This document shows positions 19,611-27,931 of a stretch of 64,000 nucleotides of DNA, in pieces. The DNA is from Arthrobacter humicola (lineage in GTDB: Bacteria; Actinomycetota; Actinomycetes; Actinomycetales; Micrococcaceae), in NCBI RefSeq assembly GCF_022803015.1, contig NZ_JAFKON010000004.1:124001-188000 (forward strand), written 5' to 3'. The notes under the pieces were generated by a model. That model did not search any database, was not told the DNA's origin, and was given only the letters and a program-made list of their open reading frames with translations. The translations under genes were made by a program, and so were the position numbers. Position 1 is the stretch's first letter; each line of letters opens with the position of its first letter.

Positions 19611-20156
19611 CTACGGCTGGGCCGGCGGCTCGGCGAACCGGGCCAGGAAGTCCTCCGTGAAGCGCCGGACTCCGTCCCACTCGGTGTACACGTAGTCACG
19701 GGATGTGTCCGTGTCGAGGGATCCTTTGTCCTTGGCGATCTTCTTCATGACGTGCTTCTTGATGAACCCGTAGTGGGTATAGAGCAGGGCGCCGGCGAAC
19801 AGTCCGACGTGCGCGGGCCGCCACCCCGTGTCCTGCTCGAACTTCTCCACGTAGCCCTCCGCAGTCTGCTCGTCCCCCTGCGCGGCCATGCTCACTGAGA
19901 CGAGGGCGGAAGGCAAACGCTCGAGCTCACCGCGGTTCTTCTTCACGAAGTCCGTGACGTACCCCTCGTGCTTTCCCACGTGCACCGAGGCCGCCACGAT
20001 CACGCCGTCGTAGCCGCCCGGAAGGGTATCTCCGGAAAGTTTGAGGTCCGCCGTCTCTGCTTCGTGCCCGAGCGCCCGGATCACGTCGCCGATGTAATCC
20101 GCGATTTTTGCTGTTTGTCCTTCAACGGTTCCGTAGGGGACATAGATTTTGGCCAT
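19611..20156 (-). CDS. Flavodoxin-domain protein, protoporphyrinogen oxidase (HemG)-like
   Basis: 181 residues from ATG at 20156; the longer frame back to 20315 adds an Arg-rich stretch without homology character. The flavodoxin fold begins IYVPYGTVEGQTAKIADYIGD, where the FMN-phosphate loop has T-V-E-G-Q-T. GGYDGVIVAASVHVGKHEG is characteristic of the Flavodoxin_5/HemG group. Its length equals that of Escherichia coli HemG. Possible roles are menaquinone-dependent protoporphyrinogen oxidation or another FMN reductase function; no heme genes are adjacent. Confidence 0.82.
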   Translation of the reverse strand: MAKIYVPYGTVEGQTAKIADYIGDVIRALGHEAETADLKLSGDTLPGGYDGVIVAASVHVGKHEGYVTDFVKKNRGELERLPSALVSVSMAAQGDEQTAEGYVEKFEQDTGWRPAHVGLFAGALLYTHYGFIKKHVMKKIAKDKGSLDTDTSRDYVYTEWDGVRRFTEDFLARFAEPPAQP

Positions 20157-20344
20157 GTGCCAAGTTGACCTCGCCCGGCTGTGACGCACTACGGCCGAAG
20201 GTCCCGCGGGCGGCAACGCACGGCCCTCTTGACGCCCGCACTCTTGACGGCGGCGGCCTACCGACATGAGATGGACGAAGGCCCGGTCCGGTTCTGATTC
20301 GACCGGCCGGTACACAAGTAGAACCCTCGATGAAAGGACGCAAC

Positions 20345-21802
20345 ATGTCCCTGCTCGACTCCGCCCTCTGGGACGGCAGGATCTACCTCAGCGGCTGGCG
20401 GCCCGGGCGCGGCGGGACCGGTGACGCCGTCGAACCGGCCACTGGAGAAACGCTGGGCCGCTATGGCGTGGCCTCCGTGGAGGATGTCCGCGAAGCCGCC
20501 GCGGTGGCCGCGAAAGCGCAGAAGGACTGGGCCGCCCGCAACCCGGAAGACCGCGCCGCCGTGCTCCGCCGCGCGGGACAACTCTGGGAGGAACACTCGG
20601 CGGAAATCCAGGCCTGGATCGTCCGCGAATCCGGCGGCATCCCGCCCAAAGCGGGGCTGGAAACCCACATCGCGGCCAACGAATGCCACGACGCCTCCGC
20701 CCTGCCCTCACTCCCGGCTGGCGACGTGCTGACCTCAAACGAGAGCCGCTGGTCCTTCGCCCGGCGCCGGCCCGTCGGCGTCGTTTCGGTGATTGCACCC
20801 TTCAACTTCCCGCTGATCCTCTCCATCCGCGCAGTCGCCCCGGCGCTGGCCCTTGGCAACGCCGTCCTGCTCAAACCGGACCCGCGCACTGCGGTCTGTG
20901 GTGGCGTCACCTTGGTCCGGGTGTTCGAGGAGGCGGGTCTTCCGCCCGGCCTGCTCTCCCTGCTGCCCGGCGGCGCCGAGATCGGCTCGGCCGTCGTAGA
21001 GGCACCGGAGGTCAGCGTCATCGCCTTCACGGGGTCGACGGCGGCAGGGCGCAAAGTGGGCGAGGCGGCCGGCCGGCTGCTCAAGCGTGCCCACCTGGAA
21101 CTCGGTGGGAACAACGCATTGATCGTGCTGCCCGGCGTCGACCTCCCCAAAGCTGTCTCCGCCGCCGCGTTTGGCTCCTTCATGCACCAGGGTCAGATCT
21201 GCATGGCGTCCGGCCGGCATATCGTGCACGAGGACATCTACGAGGACTACGTCAGCTCCCTGGCGGAAAAGGCCCGCCATCTACCGGTAGGCGACCCGAA
21301 GAGCGGAACAGTGGCGCTGGGCCCGGTGATCGACGAGAAGCAGCTCCACCGGGTGGACACGATCGTTCAGGACGCGGTGCAGGGCGGCGCGCGCCTGGCC
21401 GCCGGCGGCAGCCATGACGGCCGGTTCTACCAGCCCACCGTGCTCGCCGACCTCGACCTCGCCAGCCCGGCGTGGAAGGACGAGATCTTCGGCCCCGTCG
21501 CCCCGGTGATGAAGTTCTCCACCGTGGACGAGGCCGTTGCCCTGGCCAACGACAATGAATACGGGCTTTCGATAGGAATCCTCGGCGACGTCGGGATGGC
21601 CATGACGATCGCCGACCGGCTCGACTCCGGAAAGATCCATATCAACGAACAGACGGTGTCCGACGAGGCCAACTCGCCCTTTGGCGGGGTCAAGAACTCG
21701 GGCAACGGCTCGCGGATCGGCGGCCATCACGCCAACATCGAATCCTTCACGGAAATCCAGTGGCTGACCGTGCGGCCGGACATCGCGCCGTACCCGTTTT
21801 AG
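20345..21802 (+). CDS. NAD(P)+-dependent aldehyde dehydrogenase (benzaldehyde/vanillin dehydrogenase-like)
   Basis: 485 residues; ATG 20345 is chosen because AAAGGA (20332-20337) precedes it and the family N-terminus follows. Catalytic Cys286 (HQGQICMASGRHI) and general base Glu252 (HLELGGNNALIVL) are present, with the NAD-binding VISVIAPFNFPL-type segment (VGVVSVIAPFNFPLILS) and EIFGPVAPVM near the C-terminus. The set resembles aromatic-aldehyde dehydrogenases. It is divergent from the flavodoxin-domain gene. No aromatic-pathway genes are adjacent, so the substrate is inferred only. Confidence 0.9.
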   Translation: MSLLDSALWDGRIYLSGWRPGRGGTGDAVEPATGETLGRYGVASVEDVREAAAVAAKAQKDWAARNPEDRAAVLRRAGQLWEEHSAEIQAWIVRESGGIPPKAGLETHIAANECHDASALPSLPAGDVLTSNESRWSFARRRPVGVVSVIAPFNFPLILSIRAVAPALALGNAVLLKPDPRTAVCGGVTLVRVFEEAGLPPGLLSLLPGGAEIGSAVVEAPEVSVIAFTGSTAAGRKVGEAAGRLLKRAHLELGGNNALIVLPGVDLPKAVSAAAFGSFMHQGQICMASGRHIVHEDIYEDYVSSLAEKARHLPVGDPKSGTVALGPVIDEKQLHRVDTIVQDAVQGGARLAAGGSHDGRFYQPTVLADLDLASPAWKDEIFGPVAPVMKFSTVDEAVALANDNEYGLSIGILGDVGMAMTIADRLDSGKIHINEQTVSDEANSPFGGVKNSGNGSRIGGHHANIESFTEIQWLTVRPDIAPYPF

Positions 21803-21830
21803 GCCGGGTAAATGCGGGAGTTCCCCGTAC

Positions 21831-22523
21831 TTAGGGCTCGAACAAGACCGAACCGGTCATGAAGATGCCGCGCTGCGGGACCCAGAATTCCCCGAGCCGG
21901 TCCTGGACCGGCAATGCCGACGTCTGTCCCAGGCTGTGCCCCTGCAGCTGCGCTTTGCTTTCGCGGACAAACCACATCTGACGCGGACGCGCCAAGAACG
22001 TTTGGCCGTTGGGCGCCGCGCCCGTCAGCCCGAGGTGCCCCGCCCCCAGCACCGGGCCGGCAACGGCCCCCATGGCGCGCAGGAACGTCCGGCTGCGCCA
22101 CAGCCGCTCCGGAACGGCGCCGGACACCGCGGACATAAGCCGGGTCACCGGCGTCGCCGCCAGCGTCAAATCCCAGCTCAGGTCCACGCCGGCTCCGACT
22201 TCCACGCTAAAGGAATAGCCGTCACGCCACCGGATGGAAACCCGGCTAGTGGACGCCGAGCCGATGGCGCTGCCGAAGTAGCGGGGGCAGGAGGTCCCGG
22301 GGTCGGTGGTGCTGTGAATCGCCCAGACGCCGGCAGGGTCGCGGATCCAGACCGAAATGTAGCCCGGGCCGACGGACGATGCCGGAAAATGCCGAAAGGC
22401 CAGGACGTAGCCGGAGCTGAACGGAACGCCCATGACGGCGTAGCCGGCAAAGCGTTCCTCTGGACCGGGAGGCAGCGCGCAGTTCTGTTCCATCGGCTCA
22501 ACAAGCGAGCGGGGACTCTGCAT
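21831..22523 (-). CDS. Conserved hypothetical protein downstream of lpdA
   Basis: 230 residues, no signal peptide or membrane helices. It is predicted beta-rich with several Trp/Tyr/Phe-containing strands (GYISVWIRDPAGVWAIHSTT, SIRWRDGYSFSVEVGAGVDL, LSWDLTLAATPVTRLM). The strand pattern resembles a lipocalin or carotenoid-hydratase-like beta fold, but no catalytic motif is recognised. It starts 34 nt after lpdA stops, on the same strand, so the two are probably co-transcribed. Confidence 0.7.
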   Translation of the reverse strand: MQSPRSLVEPMEQNCALPPGPEERFAGYAVMGVPFSSGYVLAFRHFPASSVGPGYISVWIRDPAGVWAIHSTTDPGTSCPRYFGSAIGSASTSRVSIRWRDGYSFSVEVGAGVDLSWDLTLAATPVTRLMSAVSGAVPERLWRSRTFLRAMGAVAGPVLGAGHLGLTGAAPNGQTFLARPRQMWFVRESKAQLQGHSLGQTSALPVQDRLGEFWVPQRGIFMTGSVLFEP

Positions 22524-22557
22524 GGCTCCGGCCTCCGGTTTTGCTACATGTGAACTG

Positions 22558-23973
22558 TTACATGTGGACGTGGAGCCGCCGGGCCGCTTCCGAGATGGAG
22601 CCGCTCAGGGACGGGTAAACGGTGAAGGTGCTGGCGACGTCGTCGACGTGCAGCTTCTGCGTCACGGCGATCGAGATCGCGAAGATGAGCTCGGAGGCGT
22701 TCGGGCCCACCACCACCCCGCCAATCACGGTGCCGGAGCCCTTGCGGGCGAAGATCTTGATGAAACCGTCGCGGTGGTTGCGCATTTTGGCGCGCGCGTT
22801 GCTGCGCAGGGACAGTTTGATGACGTCGGCCTGGTACTTGCCCGAATCAATCTCGGCCTCGGAGACGCCCACGTTCGCAATCTCGGGCGAGGTGAAGATG
22901 TTGGACGCCACCTGGTGCAGCTTAAGGGGCATGACACTGTCGCCCAGGAAGTGCGCGATCGCGATCCGGCCCTGCATCGCGGCGACGGAGGCGAGCGCCA
23001 GCACGCCGGTGCAGTCGCCCGCGGCGTAGATGTTCGGCGCAGTGGTGCGCGAGACGCCGTCGACCTTGATGTGGCCGCTCTCGGTCAGCGCGACGCCGGC
23101 TTCCTCCAGGCCGATGCCGGCCGTGTTGGGGATGGAGCCGACGCAGACCAGGCAGTGGCTGCCGGTCACCTTCGAACCGTCGCCGAGGGTGACCACGACG
23201 CCGTCGTCCGTGCGCTCGACCGTCTCGGCGCGGGCGCGGGAGAGGACCTTGAGCCCGCGGCGTTCGAAGACGCCCTCGAGGACCTCGGCGGCGTCGGTGT
23301 CCGAGCCCGGCAGCACGCGGTCGCGGCTGGAAATCAGGGTGACCTTGGAACCCAGGCCGTTGTAGGCCGAGGCGAACTCTGCGCCCGTGACGCCGGAACC
23401 CACCACGATCAGCTCTTCGGGGAGCACGTCCATGTTGTAGATCTGGGCCCAGTTGAGGATGCGCTCACCGTCCGGGCGGGCCGTGGGCAGCTCGCGCGGG
23501 TGGGCGCCGACCGCCAGCAGGATGGTGTCTGCCTCCACCGTCTCGGTGCCGTTGGCGGTGAGGACCTCGATGGTGTGGTTGTCCAGCAGCCTGCCGGAGC
23601 CGATCAGGATGCGGACGTTCTGGTGTTCCAGCCCGACTTGGATGTCCTCCGACTGCTTCCGCGCCAGCCGCAGCAGGCGGTCGTTGATGTGCTTGAGGTC
23701 CGCGCGCATCGTAGGGGTGCAGTCGCCGCCGTCGAGGTCGAATTTAACCCCGAGCTCGCCGGCCTCGCCGACGCGGGTCATCAGATCTGCCGTCGCGATC
23801 AGGGTTTTGGACGGTACGACGTCGGTCAGCACCGCCGAGCCGCCGAGGCCCGCACGCTCGATAATGGTGACCTGCGCCCCCAGCGAGGCGGCGACCATGG
23901 CGGCCTCGTAGCCGCCAGGCCCTCCGCCGAGAATTGCGATGCGGGGTGAGCTGAAGTCAGGATGCGTAGTCAC
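22558..23973 (-). CDS. lpdA: NAD(P)H:quinone reductase, LpdA type (disulfide-less lipoamide dehydrogenase homologue)
   Basis: 471 residues from GTG at 23973 (a TTG two codons upstream is an alternative). FAD motif ILGGGPGGYEAAMVAASLG, NAD motif VVGSGVTGAEFASAY, and NIYAAGDCTG are present. The usual redox CxxxxC is replaced by GGSAVLTDVVPSK (about 44-56) and the C-terminal catalytic His by YPSLSGSISEAARRL. Loss of the disulfide is the hallmark of mycobacterial LpdA (Rv3303c), an NAD(P)H quinone reductase, not a dihydrolipoamide dehydrogenase. The neighbours punA and pmmB keep the order seen in mycobacteria. Confidence 0.92.
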   Translation of the reverse strand: MTTHPDFSSPRIAILGGGPGGYEAAMVAASLGAQVTIIERAGLGGSAVLTDVVPSKTLIATADLMTRVGEAGELGVKFDLDGGDCTPTMRADLKHINDRLLRLARKQSEDIQVGLEHQNVRILIGSGRLLDNHTIEVLTANGTETVEADTILLAVGAHPRELPTARPDGERILNWAQIYNMDVLPEELIVVGSGVTGAEFASAYNGLGSKVTLISSRDRVLPGSDTDAAEVLEGVFERRGLKVLSRARAETVERTDDGVVVTLGDGSKVTGSHCLVCVGSIPNTAGIGLEEAGVALTESGHIKVDGVSRTTAPNIYAAGDCTGVLALASVAAMQGRIAIAHFLGDSVMPLKLHQVASNIFTSPEIANVGVSEAEIDSGKYQADVIKLSLRSNARAKMRNHRDGFIKIFARKGSGTVIGGVVVGPNASELIFAISIAVTQKLHVDDVASTFTVYPSLSGSISEAARRLHVHM

Positions 23974-24081
23974 AATCAACCATTGTCCACCATCTGAACC
24001 GGAGCCACCAAGAATCCGGGCCGCGCGCGGGTCCGGCCGTGCATGCTGGGCAGCGGGCCCCGGCCGCGATAACTTGTACCG

Positions 24082-24900
24082 GTGAGTACAACAGAATTCC
24101 TGAACACGGACCCTTTCGACGCCGCCCGCGCCGCCGCCGACTACATCGCCGCAGAGACGGGCGTCGACTCCCATGACGTCGCGCTGGTCCTCGGTTCGGG
24201 CTGGGGCGACGCCGCCGAGCTCATCGGCGAGACCACCGCCACCTTGTCCGCCGCCGAAATCCCCGGCTTCTCCGCACCGTCCGTGGTGGGGCACGTGGGG
24301 ACCATCCGCTCGGTCCTGACCAAAGAGGGCAAGCGGGCCCTGGTCCTGGGCGCACGCACGCACTACTACGAGGGCAAGGGCGTCCGCGCCGTGGTGCACG
24401 GCGTGCGCACCGCCGCCGCGGCCGGCTGTAAGACCCTCGTGCTGACCAACGGCTGCGGCGGGCTCAACGAGAACTGGACGCCCGGCACGCCGGTGCTCAT
24501 CAGCGACCACATCAACCTCACCGCCACTTCTCCGCTGGAAGGGGCAACGTTCGTGGACCTGACGGACCTGTACTCCTCCCGGATCCGCGGGCTGGCCCGC
24601 GAGGTGGACCCGTCGCTGGACGAGGGCGTCTACGCCCAGTTCACCGGCCCGCACTATGAGACGCCCGCCGAGGTGCAGTACGCCAAGCGGATCGGCGCCG
24701 ACCTGGTGGGCATGTCCACGGCGCTTGAGGCGATCGCCGGCCGTCACGCCGGCATGGAGGTCTTCGGCATCTCGCTGGTGACCAACCTCGCCGCCGGGAT
24801 CAGCCCCGTGCCGCTCAGCCACGGGGAAGTCCTTGAGGCCGGCGAGGCCGCCGGCCCGCGGATTTCCAAGCTGCTGGCAGACATCATCGCCAAGCTCTGA
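24082..24900 (+). CDS. punA: Purine nucleoside phosphorylase (trimeric type)
   Basis: 272 residues from GTG at 24082. It has LVLGSGWGDAAELIG, the phosphate-binding region GARTHYYEGKG, TNGCGGLNENW and DLVGMSTALEAIAGRHAGMEV, all signatures of the trimeric PNP family that cleaves inosine and guanosine with phosphate. It is divergent from lpdA with about 108 bp between starts and upstream of the phosphohexomutase. Together with deoC at 34.1 kb it would provide nucleoside salvage. Confidence 0.94.
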   Translation: MSTTEFLNTDPFDAARAAADYIAAETGVDSHDVALVLGSGWGDAAELIGETTATLSAAEIPGFSAPSVVGHVGTIRSVLTKEGKRALVLGARTHYYEGKGVRAVVHGVRTAAAAGCKTLVLTNGCGGLNENWTPGTPVLISDHINLTATSPLEGATFVDLTDLYSSRIRGLAREVDPSLDEGVYAQFTGPHYETPAEVQYAKRIGADLVGMSTALEAIAGRHAGMEVFGISLVTNLAAGISPVPLSHGEVLEAGEAAGPRISKLLADIIAKL

Positions 24901-24951
24901 TCCTGGTTCTGGGCTAGGCCCCGCAACAGGTCCTGGGCCACCCGGCTGCGG

Positions 24952-25431
24952 TTATTCCGCAGCCAGGTAGTCCAGGACCTTTGCCTTGTCCGCCGGGAAC
25001 CGCCGCTCCATCGAGTCCGCGATCCCGGCGATGCTCTGGCGCGCCAGGGCCTGCCGCCAGGCGAGTTCGGCCTGGCGCATGGTCTGGGAAATCAGGCACG
25101 TCCGCGCGAAGTTCTCCTGCCGGTCCGGTTCCGGAACATTTCCGAGGATCGCCTCGCATCGGAACGCCGGGTCCTGGCCCTCGAGCGCCAGCACGATGTC
25201 CAGCACGGTGATGTTCTCGGGCCGGCGCGCCAAGAGAAAGCCGCCGCGGGGACCCGACACCGAGTCCAGGACGCCGGCCCGGACCAGCGACTGAAACTGC
25301 TTGTTGAGATAGGCCGCCGGGAGTTTGTAGAACTCCGCCAGCCGGGCGCTGTTCACCGGCTCACCGGGCGGTGTCCATGCCATGTTGACGCAACTGTGCA
25401 CGGCCCACTCGACACCACGGCCCATCTTCAT
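24952..25431 (-). CDS. Rrf2-family transcriptional regulator
   Basis: 159 residues. The N-terminal winged helix begins MKMGRGVEWAVHSCVNMAW and includes LAEFYKLPAAYLNKQFQSLV and the wing SVSGPRGGFLLARR. The effector region holds cysteines in FRCEAILG and ARTCLISQ (plus an N-terminal Cys), which might ligate an Fe-S cluster as in IscR/NsrR, though the spacing between the two is longer than the classic arrangement. It is divergent from pmmB, which is the nearest possible target. Confidence 0.85.
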   Translation of the reverse strand: MKMGRGVEWAVHSCVNMAWTPPGEPVNSARLAEFYKLPAAYLNKQFQSLVRAGVLDSVSGPRGGFLLARRPENITVLDIVLALEGQDPAFRCEAILGNVPEPDRQENFARTCLISQTMRQAELAWRQALARQSIAGIADSMERRFPADKAKVLDYLAAE

Positions 25432-25558
25432 ATTCCAGACGTTACGTGTCCGGAAATTTGGGTGTCAAGGTCCCGCGAAAAGCCTCGAGATGGAACTGAA
25501 ACCCGAACTCTCGATTGTCTGGCCAGGAATCGCCCACGATTGGCGATAGTTTGGTTCC

Positions 25559-27298
25559 ATGACGTCTTCTGATGCCGAACTCGCCCGCCTCCTGAGCGAT
25601 GCCCGCGATTGGGCAAGCCAGGACCCGGACCCCGCCACCGCCGCCGCCCTCTCCGAACTGGTCCGCCTCACCGACGGGGGCGTCGCCGCGGCCCGCCAGG
25701 AACTGGCCGACAGCTTCAGCGGCACCCTGCAGTTCGGCACCGCTGGACTGCGGGCAGCCCTCGGCCCGGGTCCGAACCGGATGAACCGCGTGGTGGTCCG
25801 CCGCGCCGCCGCCGGCTTCACCGCCTTCCTCACCAACGCGGTCGGGCAAGCCTCCCCCGGCACCCGGCCGCGCGCCGTCGTCGGTTATGACGCCCGTTAC
25901 AACTCCGACATTTTCGCCGAGGAAACCGCGGCGATCCTCACCGCGGCGGGGGTTGACACCTTCCTGATGCCGTCCGCGCTGCCCACCCCGCTGCTCGCCT
26001 ACGCGGTGCGGGCGCTGGACTGCGACGGCGGCGTCATGGTTACCGCCAGCCACAACCCGCCGCAGGACAACGGCTACAAGGTGTACCTCGGCCGTCACGC
26101 GGTGGAGGAAAGCGGCCGCGGCGCCCAGATCGTGGCACCCTACGACGCCCTGATAGCGGCGAAGATCGACGCCGTCGGCGCCCTGGACTCCATCGTCCTG
26201 GCCGCGGACGGGTGGACCGTGCTGGAGCCCTCGATCGCCGCCGACTACCAGCGCGCCGTCGCGGCCCTGGCAGTCCCTGAACACTTCCCGGCCCGCGGGC
26301 TCAAGATCGTCCTGACCCCCATGCACGGGGTGGGCGGGGAAACGGCCGTGGCGGTGCTGAACGCCGCCGGATTCGACGACGTCACGCTCGTCACCGAACA
26401 GGCGCAGCCGGATCCGGACTTCCCCACGGTGAACTTCCCGAACCCGGAGGAGCCCGGGGCGCTGGATCTTGCCCTCGAGGCGGCGACGCGCGAGGACGCC
26501 GACATAGTGATCGCCAACGATCCCGACGCCGACCGGGCAGCGGTGGCGGCGAAGGATCCTGATACCGGCGCGTGGCGCATGCTGCGCGGCGACGAGGTAG
26601 GCGCATTGCTCGGTGCCCACGTCGTGGCGCGGCAGGCCGCCAGTGGCGAAGCACCGGCCGGCGTGTTCGCCAACTCGATCGTGTCCTCCCGGCTGCTGGC
26701 GCGGATCGCGGCCGCGGCAGGTTACGCGCACGAGGAAACCCTGACCGGTTTCAAGTGGATTGCCCGGGTGCCGGGGCTGGTCTACGGCTACGAGGAGGCG
26801 CTGGGCTACTGTGTTGCTCCGTCGCTGGTGCGCGACAAGGACGGCATTTCGGCCGCGGTCCTCATTGCCGAACTCGCGGCGGCCGCAAAGGCCGAGGGCA
26901 AGACGATCTTTGACACCCTGGACGAGCTGTACCTGGTGCACGGGCTGCACGCGAGCGACCAGCTCAGCATCCGGGTGGCGGACCTCGGCCTGCTGGACGC
27001 GATGATGAACCGGCTGCGCGTGAACCCGCCGGAATCGTTCGGCGGCTCCGGCGTCGAGGCCGTCAAGGACCTTGCCGAGGGCAGCGAACTCCTCCCGCCC
27101 ACCGAGGGCCTGCTGTACCTGACCCGGGACCTCAGCCGTGTGATCATCCGTCCCAGCGGCACGGAACCGAAGCTCAAGTGCTACCTGGAAGTCATCCGCA
27201 GTGTCGGCTCGGCCGCCGAGCTTCCGGCAGCCCGGGACGAGGCCCGCACGGCCCTGGACGGCGTCCTTGCGGACGTCCGCGAGGCACTGGGCCTCTAG
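25559..27298 (+). CDS. pmmB: Phosphomannomutase/phosphoglucomutase (PmmB-like)
   Basis: 579 residues. The four-domain alpha-D-phosphohexomutase layout is visible: phosphoserine loop VTASHNPPQDNGYK with Ser164, the Mg2+-binding loop DPDADR at 321-326, the sugar-specificity region YGYEEALGYC, and the phosphate-binding loop RPSGTEPKLKCY near the C-terminus. It interconverts hexose 1- and 6-phosphates. Gene order lpdA-punA-pmmB is conserved in actinobacteria. Its TAG stop shares a CTAG with the stop of the convergent nirD gene. Confidence 0.94.
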   Translation: MTSSDAELARLLSDARDWASQDPDPATAAALSELVRLTDGGVAAARQELADSFSGTLQFGTAGLRAALGPGPNRMNRVVVRRAAAGFTAFLTNAVGQASPGTRPRAVVGYDARYNSDIFAEETAAILTAAGVDTFLMPSALPTPLLAYAVRALDCDGGVMVTASHNPPQDNGYKVYLGRHAVEESGRGAQIVAPYDALIAAKIDAVGALDSIVLAADGWTVLEPSIAADYQRAVAALAVPEHFPARGLKIVLTPMHGVGGETAVAVLNAAGFDDVTLVTEQAQPDPDFPTVNFPNPEEPGALDLALEAATREDADIVIANDPDADRAAVAAKDPDTGAWRMLRGDEVGALLGAHVVARQAASGEAPAGVFANSIVSSRLLARIAAAAGYAHEETLTGFKWIARVPGLVYGYEEALGYCVAPSLVRDKDGISAAVLIAELAAAAKAEGKTIFDTLDELYLVHGLHASDQLSIRVADLGLLDAMMNRLRVNPPESFGGSGVEAVKDLAEGSELLPPTEGLLYLTRDLSRVIIRPSGTEPKLKCYLEVIRSVGSAAELPAARDEARTALDGVLADVREALGL

Positions 27299-27675
27299 AG
27301 CTGCACCTCAATGTACCCGCCCACAATCCGGGTACCGAAGGTGGCGAGGCGGAGTTCCGGGCTGCCGAGGCATTCTCCGGTGCCGAGGTCGTAGACCTCC
27401 TTGTGCAACGGCGATGCCACCGTGGGCCGGTCCCCGCGGGATCCGGTGATGCCGCGTGCCATGACGTTCGCCCCGGTGGCCGGGTCCTCCTGCGCGACGG
27501 CGAAAACCTCACCGGACAGGGTGCGGAACACGGCCACCTGGCGGCCCGCAATCAGTGCCGCCTCGCCCCAGGCGGGTTCCAGGTCCGCCACGGCGCACAC
27601 CCGGTGCCAGCCGGCTGCGGCTCCAGTAATTTGGTCCTCAACGTCGTGTACGGCGTTTTCAAGTACGGCGGTCAT
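27295..27675 (-). CDS. nirD: Nitrite reductase small subunit NirD
   Basis: 126 residues; ATG at 27675 is chosen because GAGAGGGG lies just upstream, in preference to the longer frame at 27696. It has a Rieske-like beta fold (HRVCAVADLEP, GRQVAVFRT, VASPLHKEVYDLGTGECLG) that lacks the Cys/His iron-sulfur ligands, as is normal for NirD. It pairs with NirB in the siroheme NAD(P)H nitrite reductase. Unusually for a nirBD operon, nirD here is on the opposite strand and diverges from nirB across a 256-bp regulatory region. Confidence 0.9.
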   Translation of the reverse strand: MTAVLENAVHDVEDQITGAAAGWHRVCAVADLEPAWGEAALIAGRQVAVFRTLSGEVFAVAQEDPATGANVMARGITGSRGDRPTVASPLHKEVYDLGTGECLGSPELRLATFGTRIVGGYIEVQL

Positions 27676-27733
27676 CCCGGCCCCTCTCTGATACATCCCT
27701 TACGGGCTCAACCGCTGCTGCGGCCACATCTTC

Positions 27734-27776
27734 AAGCTAGGCGCGCGGTGTTTCATCCGGACGCTCCGGATGTGTC
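27734..27776 (-). promoter_or_regulatory. Candidate GlnR-type promoter of nirD
   Basis: Read on the minus strand: GACAC (27776-27772), AGCGT (27765-27761), GAAAC (27754-27750), each separated by 6 nt, then 10 nt, then TAGCTT (27739-27734). The GAAAC to -10 spacing equals that of nirB, narK and the 33-kb flavoprotein promoter. Confidence 0.45.
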
Positions 27777-27827
27777 CGGCGCGTAAAAGAGAGCTCACAC
27801 GGCGGGAAATGCATTCGTGATGCAGAA

Positions 27828-27881
27828 GTTAAGATCACGAAACATAAGGGAAACTGAAGCGAAATTCCGGTTGCCTAGTCT
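27828..27881 (+). promoter_or_regulatory. GlnR-type box and promoter of nirB
   Basis: Four half-sites in exact 11-bp register: GTTAA (27828-27832), GAAAC (27839-27843), GAAAC (27850-27854), GAAAT (27861-27865), each separated by 6 nt. A 10-nt gap leads to TAGTCT (27876-27881) as the -10. There is no good -35, which is expected for an activator-dependent promoter. This is the best GlnR-like element in the window. Confidence 0.68.
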
Positions 27882-27931
27882 GGGACGACAAGCTGCAGAG
27901 CACCGTCTGCGGCCCATGCGAAAGGCCCACC

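Noticed and set aside
22558..23973. Dihydrolipoamide dehydrogenase annotation
   Set aside because: The redox CxxxxC and C-terminal catalytic His are absent, as in LpdA-type quinone reductases.
23974..24822. N-terminal extension of the lpdA frame to 24822
   Set aside because: It runs antisense through punA and has no homology character; the flavoprotein fold begins directly after GTG 23973.
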